64,000 nucleotides of DNA. Source: Pisaster brevispinus. Its lineage: Eukaryota; Echinodermata; Asteroidea; Forcipulatida; Asteriidae. Position numbers and translations under genes: made by a program. Under the pieces are notes generated by a model that did not search any database, had not been told where the DNA came from, and was given only the letters and a program-made list of their open reading frames with translations. Below, piece after piece: positions 11,181 through 22,460 of this stretch. The DNA is taken from NCBI GenBank assembly GCA_023634235.1, contig JAMKCF010000008.1, forward strand, positions 21,322,500 to 21,386,499. Reading direction: 5' to 3'. Within the stretch, counting starts at the first letter, position 1. Each line of letters opens with the position of its first letter.

Positions 11181-12162
11181 CCATCACTTCGATACAACAG
11201 TGTAAAACCTGAGTCGTGGTCATCTTCGATTTGTACCCTCTTATTGACTCAAAATTAGAAGACCGCATCTTAAAAGTATACGTTCACTACACTGGTTGGC
11301 AAAAGAAGTACGAAGAATGGAGGGATGCTGCTGATGTTATAGACATTCCTGCAGAGTTCCTTTCTTCTGATGAGGCAGCAAAAAAACTGTTCTACAAAAA
11401 TCTCCAATTTGTTATTAAGGAGCTGCTACATGGTCAACGAAAGGTAAACAGTTTCGTTGAACTTCGTTTGCTGTCGTAAAAGACATCTACGAGGACTTAA
11501 GTCGGTTCGCGCAACCCCATCCATCGAAAAAAGAAACTGTTATTGTGAACAACTTTCAGGACTTTAGTCAAGTTCTAGGGTACCAGCAGGGCTCGAATTT
11601 GACACTGGACCGCAGGCCCGAGGCCAGTGATTTTAGTGTCGGGCCAGTAAACTTATGACTGTACAAGTCCGGAGGTCTTGTGTTTTTTAATAATAACACG
11701 TCACTGTATTTTTAAATTAAACTGATCAATTGAGTATTGAAGTATTACCCACAAGAAAAACTTGATAATTCTTCTCTTAGTGCTTGGTACAAAAAACAAC
11801 TCAAATGTGAAACTGTGTAGAGTGTTCTTTTCATTTTGACTCCGGTCTTGTAACAAATGTTCTGGTCCAGTAAAAGTTTTGAGCTACAAGCCCAGGGGTC
11901 TTGTGGATTTTTTCCCCAAATTCGAGCCCTGACCAGTGGTACTACCGTATGTTTAATAAGGCCGGGGACTTTTCCTACATCAGGGAAGGGACATCGTCAT
12001 TCCATCTTGTTGAACGGAAACCCCTTGAAGAGTATTCTGTTGAAGAAACTCCACACTTCAAGCACCAAGGATTTTCACTTCTCCTGAAATTTCAACGCCA
12101 GCTTGGCAACAAGAAGGACTTCCAAAACTTTGTTTCAAACATCAATGTTCAAAATGAGTGAC
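11180..12162 (+). pseudogene. Uncharacterised gene relic with chromo-barrel/Tudor-knot-like segment
   Basis: The frame from 11,216 carries LKVYVHYTGWQKKYEEWRDA followed by DVIDIPAEF, a pattern like the Tudor-knot/chromo-barrel fold (Y-x-V-H-Y-x-G-W-x-x-K-Y-x-E-W). A stop at 11,477 is bypassed by a one-base shift into VKDIYEDLSRFAQPHPSKKE, running to VLGYQ at 11,586. After the 345-bp TIR insertion the same frame resumes as WYYRMFNKAGDFSYIREGTS and ends VSNINVQNE with TGA near 12,162. The family is not identified. Proteins with a chromo-barrel-like motif and a FSYI-type segment occur as uncharacterised, often multicopy, genes in marine invertebrates (inference). The frameshift and the insertion make this copy a pseudogene. 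Confidence 0.6.
11587..11931. mobile_element. TIR element M2, reference copy, inserted in an exon
   Basis: CAGGGCTCGAATTTG at the left and its exact reverse complement at 917-931 of the same block define 15-bp TIRs around 345 bp. The flanks carry a 5-bp duplication ACCAG (11,582-11,586 and 11,932-11,936). Removing the element and one ACCAG restores a continuous host frame across GYQ-WYYR. It is non-coding and presumably mobilised in trans. The CAGGG end resembles hAT elements, but the 5-bp target duplication does not fit hAT (8 bp), so the superfamily is left open. Confidence 0.85.
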
Positions 12163-12208
12163 TCCTATAAAGCTTAACTCCTATTGATGTGTAAGTGTAA
12201 CTTTCACC

Positions 12209-12325
12209 ATGGTCAAGTTGAGCACTGTATGGATTGAGACAGTAACTGCTCTTGCCTGTGTTGTTTTGCTTGTGCAAGGGCTACCACAGGCTAGTTCAGA
12301 ATATACACATGTTGTAAATCTTGAG
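12209..12325 (+). CDS. Possible signal-peptide first exon
   Basis: ATG in a good context (TTCACCATGG) opens 39 codons: a short polar start, a hydrophobic core (TALACVVLLVQGL), then PQASSEY, a plausible signal-peptidase region. The block ends at CTTGAG|GTAAAC, a reasonable donor in phase 0. No following exon was recognised, so this is a candidate only. Confidence 0.3.
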
Positions 12326-14100
12326 GTAAACAACTTATTACTATATAATATTGCCATCAAGGGTCACAGTTTAATATGATTCAAAGGTTTACTTATGCAT
12401 ACACTTGCCATTGTGGAACTCTTGTAAAGTTGTAATGAAGTTACATGTATTTCTGTATCTACCAAACAAGTTGCTATTATGGTTTTTAAAATTGTCAGAA
12501 ATGTTTCACTCAGCTAACATGCCAAAGCCTCAGTTGATGTTCTATACTTTAGTAAATTGATATTATGTTTTGTAGCTGTTATATATTTTCATTGTTGTGT
12601 ATTTAATAAAATGTACTTTGCCAGCCTTGAAACACAAGCAACTTCATTGTGTGTAGTTTTGTTTATTGGAGTTAGACCTTGTAATTTACTTGTCTGCCAA
12701 AATGGACTCGTCCGTTTTGACCACAAGGGCATGGTCTACACACATGGGCTATATGCATAATACATGAATGTGTGTTGACATCGTTCAGTGGATGCGTGGT
12801 GTAGTCAGAAGGTCACGCACACACACAACTGATTATTTGAGACTGACTGCAATGAAACTTTTCCATATGTAGAACAAAATGTTTACATTAATGATTCTGT
12901 TCATATAAGTTTTTCCAATTAAACCTTCCGATAAAAAAAAGTGCACGAATTTACCATTTTAGAAACATGCGTTGGAGTTTTAGAGTTGACACTGCGGAAG
13001 TTTGGACACAGATGTTTAATAGCAACGGCTGTTTTGAAGCTGTGAAATAACTTTTCATTGGTCTGAATTTCAACTAAAAAATGACGTTGGAAAAACTTGT
13101 CCAATCAGAAAAATTGTTAGAGCAGTGTTTTGGTCAGGATGTACACTTCCCAAATCCGTTTTGAACTAAGCAATTAGCCGTCGGGTTGCTGAAATAAGTT
13201 AACATAAGAGCCCTCATGTGGCTAGATTAGGTAGACTTTAGGAATTTCTCCATACAAAATTGACCAAGACTGGACGTAAAACCCTCAAAATGACGTGGCA
13301 AAATGTTTTCTGAATGTAAAATAAATATGACATGACGAAGGAGTAGATATTCAAGACTATTTTACCGTTTTGAACTAGTTTGTACGATAAAGGGTTCCAG
13401 AGATATGATTGCATTTATCCACCAAACTTGTGTTTTCCAGTAAATTTGTACCCGTAACGAATGCGCGCGCGAACCGGCGAATGTATTCAACAGAAAGTTT
13501 ACATGACAAATTCATATGTCAGCCTGAAATTCCCCTAAAATAAACATTCACGAAAAATAGATAGATACTTACAGACGGTATGTCTTTCCACATCCACGGG
13601 AGTATCTGTTAGTGCAGTTTAATGCCGCACAAGTAGGCATTTTGCTAAATAATTTCGGCTAAAAACAGGATTATCTGCACAGATGTGCATGCCCCACGCT
13701 GTTTGTGTGGTTGTTACGGGTGTTTCAAAATGGCGTCTACTGAGCTGCGGTGACTTCAATAAGAAAATTAAAACACATGCAGTACAGGGAGGTGAAAAAA
13801 CTCTCATTTGGCTACTTTCTGTCGGTGAATCCCTTATTTTATCCGAACGAAAACTGAAAAACTGGTTATAAATTAACAATTTTTATTTGAGAATATTGAC
13901 ATTCTATAGCTATAAAATCATTCCAAAACTTTAAACAAAGAAAACAACATCGGTGAATGCTAGAAAATGAGCCAGAGACAATATGCGTATGCGGATGTCT
14001 TCTTGTTATGTAGGGCCTACTTGATTGATAGGCTTTAAATAATACTAAAACATATTTTGAAAAGAATTTGTAGCCTACTCTTCGTTTTGAGTTAAAGTGT
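12326..14100. other. No gene recognised
   Basis: AT-rich sequence without convincing exons on either strand; reading frames here are short and compositionally random. Confidence 0.4.
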
Positions 14101-14129
14101 AAGTTAAAGCCCAGAGTCTTGAAGACTGT

Positions 14130-14240
14130 TACACTGGGCACACCAAACTTTTGAGCTGTCTAATTTGGTCCTCTAATCAGTGGTTAATTACGCACAGTTA
14201 TAACAACCCCATTTTCCATCTATACGGTATCCCATGAAAA
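14130..14240. repeat. AATCAGTGGTTAATTA repeat copy
   Basis: GAGCTGTCTAATTTGGTCC, TAATCAGTGGTTAATTA and CCATTTTCCATCTATA occur in the order seen, in either orientation, in the 24.2-25.1 kb cluster. Confidence 0.45.
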
Positions 14241-14542
14241 CTCGAACGTTGACGATCACCACATGGTAAATCTGTTCGTAAAACACCTGGATTTTATATC
14301 CCTCTATAAAACATTTTTACTTTCAAGTGTTGGTTTTCCCATTTTTTCTATTAACAACCCTCCAGCCAACCCGTTCACTCTTTTATCTTCATAGGACCTA
14401 CACCTCTTCTTACCTATTAGTCCAGGGGCTTAATGAAAAAATCGTGACACGCCGGATTAAAGCACCAAACTTTGCACACTTGTTTTAGGGGTCCCATAGA
14501 AGCATAATTATTAGATAGGGGGGTTCCTGGTCTGTCATCTCC

Positions 14543-14793
14543 GAGCCCAAATTCATGGCTCTGCTTACCGCCGAACTCTGCGCTTACAATCACCATTCTC
14601 CGCTTACTCTGCAGGCACCGAATTTCTCCGCTAGCTGTGTAAGCCAAGAATGTCTTGAAATGTGGAGTACGCACGCGCACAAGCAAAATTCTCTGCTAAC
14701 CCGTGAAATATGCTTGACGTAAGCAAAGAACTCCCTGCTTCCATAAGCGCCGATTCTTTGCTTACGGTAAGCAGAGCCATGAAATTGGGCCAG
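14543..14793. mobile_element. MITE M1 copy
   Basis: GCCCAAATTCATGGCTCTGC at the left pairs with GCAGAGCCATGAAATTGGGC at the right. Internally it has repeated GCTTAC/GTAAGC words. It is longer (about 250 bp) than the 7,245 copy. Confidence 0.65.
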
Positions 14794-15205
14794 GTCAGTA
14801 AACTAAAGGGATCAACTTTTTCCACATATAGCTTTGCCAGTGAGTGTCTGAAATAGAAGCTATATGGTCATTTGTTATCAGTTTTAATGATTTGCGGAAG
14901 CAGCCCTCTATTGGTGAAAAATTGACAGGCAGTATTATAATACCACATGAACTTTGACGTTATTCTGACCTTGATCTAGGTCACCCAAACCGGGCTTCCG
15001 TTTCTCTGTCCCTATACCAACCTCCCACCCCCATTCTCTGCTTCGTAACCACTGTTTAACCTGACCATCGGCTCCAAGTTTGTCAAAAACACGACCTGAC
15101 CTTGCCTACTATTCTACACAATCAGCAGACTTCAACCCGTGGCAGTGTCACAACACATGCGCAGGCGCATGGCATCATGTTGGTCGATGGTCCGTTAGAC
15201 GTGGC

Positions 15206-15615
15206 GTGTCGTGGCCGAGCGGATAAGAGCACCGGACTCAAGCTCTGGTGTTTCCGACTCAGCAGGGTGTGGGTTCGAGTCCCGGTCGCGACACTTGTGT
15301 CCTTAAGCAAGACACTTAACCATTATTGCTTCGTCCTTCGGATGGGACGTAAAGCCGTTGGCCCCGTGTGTTGTGTAATGCACGTAAAAGAACCCAGTAC
15401 ACTTATCGAAAAGAGAAGGGGTTCGCCCCGGTATTCCTGGTTTGATTGGCTGCATATTGCACCACAGCACCTTGTAAACCATTACATGGTGCTATGTAAA
15501 AGAGTAGGTATCATACTTCAAATGAAGCCCCACATACCTTGCAGGAAATTAATGTTGAAGCGCCTTGAGCGTCACTGAGTGACGGATATGAGCGCTATAT
15601 AAGCCATTATTATTA
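15206..15615 (+). mobile_element. SINE S1, full-length tRNA-Leu-headed copy
   Basis: The head folds as a class II tRNA: GTGTCG...CGACAC acceptor pairing, A-box TGGCCGAGCGG, anticodon loop CTCAAGC (CAA, Leu), and B-box GGGTTCGAGTCCC. The body has TTAAGCAAGACACTTAACC, GATGGGACGTAAAGCCGTTG and GTGTAATGCACGTAAAAGAA. The tail is GAGCGCTATATAAGCC with ATT repeats. This layout matches SINEs described from sea urchins and other deuterostomes; assignment to the DeuSINE group is likely but not proven here. Pol III transcribed and mobilised by a partner LINE. Confidence 0.8.
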
Positions 15616-16255
15616 GATGTCGAGTACTTACACGCTTGCAAACCACAAACGATCATTGCAACTCTATCGTGCTTACTGCAAAAACATCATACTAAAACGG
15701 CTCAGGACTTTATTGTTGCAACTAGAGACACGGGAAGGAGGCTGGACGAGCACCACCAGAACACACCAACAACAAAAAACACCACGATGACGTCACAAAT
15801 TATAAAACAATCTCCTGTACTATTTTTAATCCTCCAGCACACAATACACAATACACAGCAATGACTTATTATTAATTGCAATACAACAATATCTAAAAAC
15901 AAATAACTATGCATGGATAAAATATCCTCAGCAAAAACCTATAACAAGTTGGCTCTAAAAATCATGGATGAACTACTACATTAAAAAAATAGTTAGTGAC
16001 CTGACGTTTTGACCTCAGCAGAGTCTTTCTCAAAGGCTAAATGACAAGACTACAAACATAAACAGGTAACAACATAACAATACAGGTGTAAAAAAAAGCA
16101 GTCGAGTGGACATAGATGTTAGAAATGAAAGCAAACAGAGAGGGAGGCAGGATGAACAGAGAGGAGGAAAACAAAAGGGGGTTGGGGGAGGGGCTGGTTT
16201 GACCACAAAAGGTAAGGAAAACAAAGGACAAAATAAATGATTTGAAGAGGGAGAG

Positions 16256-17345
16256 AAAACTTTTTAAGGCTTTGCATGTGTGAAGTATAAATATACATGT
16301 ATGTTTGGTTTGCGGTAACACCATGTGTATATGTACTAGCTATTTAGATTTGTTCTTAAAGAACTAGGTCTTGCTTTTTATTCTACTGACGTGGAGAAGA
16401 TTTTGGAAATCGGGAGACTACTTAGTTCTCAAAAGAACTGTCCAGCTTATTAGCTACTACCCAGGCGGAGGGTAGGAAATCGGCCGGGACTACTACTTTA
16501 GCTTGATAGTGGATCGGATCAAGGGGACTTCTCGTTATTAATTTTACTGCCGCGGAGTGAGTTCTTATTTGGTCTCAACGTTTCGACTAGCTTGCTCTAA
16601 TCATCGTCATCGCAGTTGAGACCAAATAAGAACTCACTTCGCTAATAACGAGAAGTCCCCTTGATCCGATCCACTATCAAGCTAAAGTGGTAGTCCCGGC
16701 CTATTTCCTACCCTCCGCCCGGGTAGTAGCTAATAAGCTGGACAGTTCTTTTGAGAGCTAAGTAGTCTCTTGTAGAACTAGGTCTTGCTTTTTATTCTAC
16801 TGCCGCGGAGTAGATTTTAGAAATCGAGAGACTACTTCGGGAGACTACTTAGTTCTCAAAAGAACTGTCCAGCTTATTAGCTACTACCTGGGCAGAGGGT
16901 AGGAAATCGGCCGGGACTACTACTTTAGCTTGATAGTGGATCGGATCAAGGGGACTTTTCGTTATTAACTTCACTGCCGCGGAGTGAGTTCTTATTTGGT
17001 CTCAACGGCGATGACGATGACTAGAGATAGCTAGTCGAAACGTTGAGACCAAATAAGAACTCACTCCGCGGCAGTAAAGTTAATAACAAGAAGTCCCCTT
17101 GATCCGATCCACTATTAAGCTAAAGTAGTAGTCCCGGCCGATTTCCTACCCTCCGCCCAGGTAGTAGCTAATAAGCTGGACAGTTCATTTGAGAACTAAG
17201 TAGTCTCCTGAAGTAGTCTCCCGATTTCCAAAATCTACTCCGCGGCAGTAGAATAAAAAGCAAGACCTAGTTCTACAAGAACAAATCTACATAGATAGTA
17301 GATATACACATGGTGTTACCGCAAACTGAATATACAGGGAGAGAA
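16256..17345. mobile_element. Foldback element F1, left-right-left-right arrangement
   Basis: The outer ends are GGCTTTGCAT...GGTTTGCGGTAACACC at the left and GGTGTTACCGCAAACTGAAT at the right. Four arms each hold TTCTTAAAGAACTAGGTC- or GAACTAAGTAGTCTCC-type blocks, CAGCTTATTAGCTACTACC, CGGAGTGAGTTCTTA and GTCTCAACGTTTCGACTAGC. They run forward (16,320-16,610), reverse (16,619-16,770), forward (16,775-17,010) and reverse (17,030-17,330). No coding frame. It could form two large hairpins or one very long one. Confidence 0.75.
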
Positions 17346-17509
17346 AAGTAATTGATTAGTGAATGAGGCAGACTGGAGAGGAGAATCTGTGATAAAAAGG
17401 AGATAGCAAAGACAAAAAGTTATTAGACATTTCCTTCTTGGATGATTTAGACCATGGGGTTGAATGGTCTGGAGACGCATTATCCATAGCTTCTCCCTAC
17501 TCAGACGAA

Positions 17510-17661
17510 CAGTCTCTGTGGTTTCCTAGTGCCTCATAAAGCCCTGTAATTATGACAGAAATGAAGTGATTAGGAACATTGAAGTGACGTCCCACACGGG
17601 TGTATCCAGCTAGTGGATGTTGACTCTGGATCTGGCCAGGATTTATTCTCTCTGTAAACAC
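17510..17661 (-). pseudogene. CUB-domain exon, copy A (N-terminal half of a CUB)
   Basis: After acceptor TTTTGCAG, the frame reads VFTERINPGQIQSQHPLAGY, then GRHFNVPNHFISVIIT and NHRDC. The spacing of G-x-I-x-S-x-x-P, the strand-like hydrophobics and the Cys fits the first half of a CUB domain, an extracellular beta-sandwich. The parallel copy lies at 28,010-28,173. The frame is open, but neighbouring copy A exons are damaged. Confidence 0.5.
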
Positions 17662-18169
17662 CTGCAAAAAAACTGTTGAGAGTTGTACAGGCAGAAAATA
17701 AAACACATACATGTACTATTAATTATCTTATACAATGCAAGTATGTCAATAAAATGTCAATACAAATGAAGGCAACTCCTAAATATTCTGTCTCTCGCAA
17801 ATAATTATCATCTAAAAAAAAGCAAATGCATGAGTGCGTGATCGTAGAACATAGAATATAACGCATGACACTGGATGGGCAAGAAGGCATAAGTTACCTA
17901 ACACACAGGGCCCACTAATCATCATCATTCACACAACAAACTCACAAACCTATGCCTCCAAGTTGAATCCCACCAGCCAAACCGCAGTCAACACCCCCAT
18001 GCATTCCATTTAAAGTATTACACATAATTATTATTATTATTAACAATAATATTAACAATAATATGAACCTGGTCGGACGACAAGCAGATAATAAATTATA
18101 CAGAAATAAATACATTCAGTTTATACATAGAAAAAAGCTGCCGTCCAACCACCCTGATGTCCGACACTT

Positions 18170-18310
18170 TACAGGAAAATGTCTCCTTCTCTCAGGCTCT
18201 CTGCAATCTTGGAAACACTTGTCGTCGTCAGTTTGGGATTTTTGATGACTTCACTCCCCTCCGAGATCCAAGTGAAAGTGTTTGCATCCCCACAGAAGAC
18301 AGACGCTTCT
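18170..18310 (-). pseudogene. CUB-domain exon, copy A (C-terminal half), damaged
   Basis: It reads SEASVFCGDANTFTWISEGS then EVI, the usual C-G...S-x-G-x-x-V start of the second half of a CUB domain. The expected continuation VKF-x-SD is replaced by KNPKLTTT, whereas copy B still reads AKFQTDDE, so one base has been gained or lost here. Confidence 0.5.
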
Positions 18311-19314
18311 GAACACACACAAAAAAGAACAGATTTCACTATGTCAGTGGAGCCAGGTTGCGATTAAATTTTTTGAGTAGTGCAATAAGTGAACGCAAAC
18401 AAAAATTAAGTGAAATACGACCTTATCGCGTGCAGCAAATTGTGTGCTTGCTATAGTGTGTTAGATATGAACTTTCGACCTATCAAGTTACGACCCTGTG
18501 TTTTTGTATAACTTTAATGCACGTTTGCCTAAAACATGGCTAAAAGCCACTCTTGGTAACAGGTTACGTACAAGATGAGAATAACTCAGGGAACTAAAGG
18601 TAGGAATTGCATCTGAAATCAGTTTAGATTGTAGGATGGAGAAATTTGTTGAAGTTAAAGGCAAGGAGCTACAAAGACATGTACATGGAATAAAGCTGTT
18701 GGAGTGGGTTTTTGTTGTACATCTCAGCCAAGCAAGATTAACAAGCAGAAAGCCTAGTTTAACACTCAAACATCCTGATAGGAGAAACCAGGTCGGACAC
18801 ACTGGTAGCATGTTTACCTTAATGATAGACGAAAAATACCTGAATATCACAGGGATGATAAACAGTTAGGTACAGTTAGGTACCAGGCGTAACAACCTAA
18901 TTAAGTAGGACGTTATGGCTGATAATTTATTTCTGCTCAGTTATTTTATACTGCGCGCATATCATTTTTTTTCCATTTTTTTTTGTGCTAATAGGCTAAT
19001 AAAAATCCAATCTCATGTACAGCTGCTTACCTTAAAACTACAGTAAACCCCTAAAAAATACACTTCATAACTACACACTGTGTTATTTTAAATAATGTGA
19101 CAACATTACCTGAGCAAATGAAAGGCTTATTTCACAGGATAAGTTTCATTTTCCCACAGTTATCATCACAGTGATCTATAGTGATACCAGATAAGGCCCA
19201 TCAATAGTTAAGAGGCAGTGATTTTTGTTGAACATTTGGAGTCAGATAAGCCGCGTCATGCATGAAGGAAAATAATGTACGTTAACTGCATACACAGATT
19301 AACACCCATTTCTC

Positions 19315-19517
19315 AACAAACCTGGAGAGTCAGGGACCCATGGCAACACTGTATGATCAGCTGAGTATCCTGGGAAATAGTTCGTTTCATCAGAGACAAA
19401 CTCCAGCAGGACTTCACTCCCGATGGATGACCGGTCCATAGGGCCAAGCTGGCTGCACAGGTTGACGTTCTGGCCTGTCGTCAAATCACTCGGCTGTAAT
19501 TCAGACAATAAAATCAA
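19315..19517 (-). pseudogene. CUB-domain exon, copy A (C-terminal half)
   Basis: It encodes NLCSQLGPMDRSSIGSEVLL, then EFVSDETNYFPGYSADHTVLPW, typical of the second half of a CUB (C...S-x-x-x-EVLL-x-F-x-SD...GYSA-x-x-TV), up to a GTTTGT donor. A closely similar exon lies at 31,756-31,945. CUB domains are found in secreted or membrane developmental and immune proteins. Confidence 0.6.
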
Positions 19518-20299
19518 GAATTGTCAAAAATACATCTGAAGGTCTTTTAAAAAAACATTTTTTTAGAAGTGGGGGAAAAAAGGAAAATTGTTTCACCATT
19601 AGTGGATTTGCCAAATAAATATTTGCATTTTTTATGATTAAAAATATAAGATCTTTCAGCATTGTGATGTCTCTAAAACAAATTGATTGAAAATTGCTTT
19701 ATGAACAAAAAAAGTGTAGGCAGGTTATTGAAGATTGATCTCTTGAACCTAAGCATGAACAAAGATTCAGCCAATAAATTTCAATGGGAAATATTTGGAA
19801 AATATTTCAAAAGTTGTTGAAATGTTGAGGAGTTAGATTCTGACCTTGAAGTAGTCAGTTGTGAAGCTTCCCACCATGGAAGTTGACAGACTGGAAGGCT
19901 CCTCAGTCAGCGGTCAGGACCTTGCTGCACTCTGAAATTTACATAAGCGGGAAAGGTTAGCAGACATTAACTTGTTATTAGCACTTTTCTAGAAAATGTT
20001 GGTTGACATTTTGTGGATGTCAGATACCATCAAGAGGGAATGAAAGTACTCTTCCAAAAGCCAATAGAATTACTAAGAGAAGATTTATTTCCAGTTTACA
20101 TCATTGGAACTCTAGGTGGCAGCAAACATACTGTGATATCTTCTACTGTTGACAGTACTGAGCATGCACACATCTTTATGACATTGAATGACCTGGTAAG
20201 TCTACTGACCCATGCCTCAGAGAATGCTCCGCTCTGTGCAAAAAAATCAAAAGGCTGTACACTCAAATATATAACAAATGACATTAACAGTAACTTGAT

Positions 20300-20450
20300 G
20301 AAAAGTACCTCAAATAATGTCGCTCTCAGTCAGCATCGGGTATCACAGGCCCAGGAATGTCAAGAAGCGCAAAATCTGGTGGAGGAGTAAAGAGGATCTG
20401 ACAGCCGCAGTCTGCTTGGAGGAGAGGAAGTGTATGCAGGCTTTTGGTTG
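20300..20450 (-). pseudogene. CUB-like exon, copy A, with stop
   Basis: It reads LHTLPLLQADCGCQILFTPP and then VIPDAD followed by TGA, where copy B (30,703-30,872) reads VIPDADCEKHYFE. This copy is therefore nonfunctional. Confidence 0.5.
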
Positions 20451-20465
20451 AACTAGAAACTAAAA

Positions 20466-21442
20466 ACTGAGACTACAACTGAGACTACAAATGAGACTAC
20501 ATCTGAGACTACATCTGAGACTACATCTGAGACTACATCTGAGACTACATCTGAGACTACATCTGAGACTACATCTGAGACTACATCTGAGACTACATCT
20601 GAGACTACATCTGAGACTACATCTGAGACTACATCTGAGACTACATCTGAGACTACATCTGAGACTACATCTGAGACTACATCTGAGACTACATCTGAGA
20701 CTACATCTGAGACTACAACTGAGACTACAACTGAGACTACATCTGAGACTACATCTGAGACTACATCTGAGACTACATCTGAGACTACATCTGAGACTAC
20801 ATCTGAGACTACAACTGAGACTACATCTGAGACTACAACTGAGACTACAACTGAGACTACAACTGAGACTACAACTGAGACTACAACTGAGACTACAACT
20901 GAGACTACAACTGAGACTACAACTGAGACTACAACTGAGACTACAACTGAGACTACAACTGAGACTACAACTGAGACTACAACTGAGACTACAACTGAGA
21001 CTACAACTGAGACTACAACTGAGACTACATCTGAGACTACATCTGAGACTACATCTGAGACTACATCTGAGACTACATCTGAGACTACATCTGAGACTAC
21101 ATCTGAGACTACATCTGAGACTACATCTGAGACTACATCTGAGACTACATCTGAGACTACATCTGAGACTACATCTGAGACTACAACTGAGACTACATCT
21201 GAGACTACATCTGAGACTACAACTGAGACTACAACTGAGACTACAACTGAGACTACAACTGAGACTACAACTGAGACTACAACTGAGACTACAACTGAGA
21301 CTACAACTGAGACTACAACTGAGACTACAACTGAGACTACAACTGAGACTACAACTGAGACTACATCTGAGACTACAACTGAGACTACAACTGAGGCTAC
21401 AACTGAGACTACAACTGCGACTACAACTGAGACTACAACTGG
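20466..21442. repeat. 12-bp minisatellite, about 80 units
   Basis: GAGACTACATCT and GAGACTACAACT alternate in blocks for nearly 1 kb, differing at one base (T/A). Because the unit is 12 bp without stop triplets in several frames, long open frames appear on both strands (for example 20,491-21,609 plus and 20,460-21,575 minus). They are Leu/Arg- or Ser/Cys-periodic and have no independent support as genes. Near 21,400 the unit degrades (GAGGCTACAACT, GCGACTACAACT) into a CCAAACTCCAACCTCC-like tail. Confidence 0.95.
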
Positions 21443-22038
21443 AAGCTATCAACCAGATGCCCCAATCTCCAAACACCAACCTCAAATCTCCAATTTCCAA
21501 ACTGCAAACTGCAAACCCCAAACTCCAACCTCCGAACTCCACACTCCAATCTGAAAATGGTTGGTACAACAACAAAAAAGGACAAGGTATTTACATGCTG
21601 AAAATATAATTTAGTTAGGAGGTGTACAATTTTAAGAGAAGATCTTTTACGTGAACAACCACTCTAAAAGGTCAAGCTGCCAACATTTTCATCTTGCAGT
21701 CAAGGAAATTTTCTACAATAATCTGGGCGATATGAAGAACAGGGGGGGGAAACCTAAAATAATTGGGGAGATTTTCAAATTTGTTTATCTGAACATGGAA
21801 AGATGGATTTATTTTTAGGGAACTATCCGCAGAAACAGGGAGAGTTGGCTGCTCTAATGATGGCAACAAAAACAGTTCTTTGACAATGTGTATGAGCTGA
21901 ATTGCGAGGCAAATTCACCTCCAACAAACAGCTAGACATAGATGAAAGTGTCTATTTGGAAATTAAATTCAGCTCTCACACACTATATTCTGACAAGTGG
22001 CAAGCAACATCAGAACCCTGCAGGAGCAAAGGCCATCA

Positions 22039-22460
22039 TTTCGAGTTGAAACGCAGACTCGAGGCCAGTAATTTTAGAGTCTGGCCAGTAAACTAATAAC
22101 CAGACCAGTCCAAAGGTCTTATAAAATTTGTACCTTTTCATGAGCCGTGGGATGAAGAGGCGACACAGACAGCACAAACTCATGAAGAAATAGCTGTGCC
22201 TACTGGACAAAGACAATTCAAAAGAACACATATAAAAAGTTTGAAATAATTAAGTTCTGGGAAGAAACTGCAGACAAATGAAATCACTCTTGTGTCAGTG
22301 CTTGTTCAGATAAAACAAGTTTACATGTTAAACTGAGTAGATAATGGATTTCTCTCTTTATTTCTGGTCTTGTAACAGAAATTCTTGTCCAGTGCATATT
22401 TTAAGCAACATGCAAGCCCTGCATTCTTGTGGATTTCCCCAATAAATTCAAGCCCTGGAA
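22039..22460 (+). mobile_element. TIR element M2 copy
   Basis: It holds GAGGCCAGTAATTTTAGAGT, GGCCAGTAAACTAATAACC, GGTCTTGTAACAGAAATTC and a TTCAAGCCCTGG end. The left end is eroded. A 130-bp block duplicated at 22,619 lies inside it. Confidence 0.5.

Larger units (their letters stand above)
15920..18850. repeat. Segmental duplication, copy A (partner 26,757-29,400)
   Basis: Collinear matches include TCAGCAAAAACCTATAACAA, the GACGTTTTGACC...CAGAGTCTTTCT block, the foldback element, TAATTGATTAGTGAATGAGG, the CUB exon at 17.6 kb, and GGGCCCACTAATCATCATC. Small indels are scattered throughout. Because the foldback element is in both copies, it was present before the duplication. Confidence 0.85.

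Noticed and set aside
15206..15294. A functional tRNA-Leu gene
   Set aside because: The cloverleaf is good, but it continues into a SINE body and tail found at three other places.
20460..21609. Two overlapping frames of about 370 codons on opposite strands
   Set aside because: They are products of a 12-bp repeat lacking stop triplets; period-4 composition, no start context, splice or homology support.
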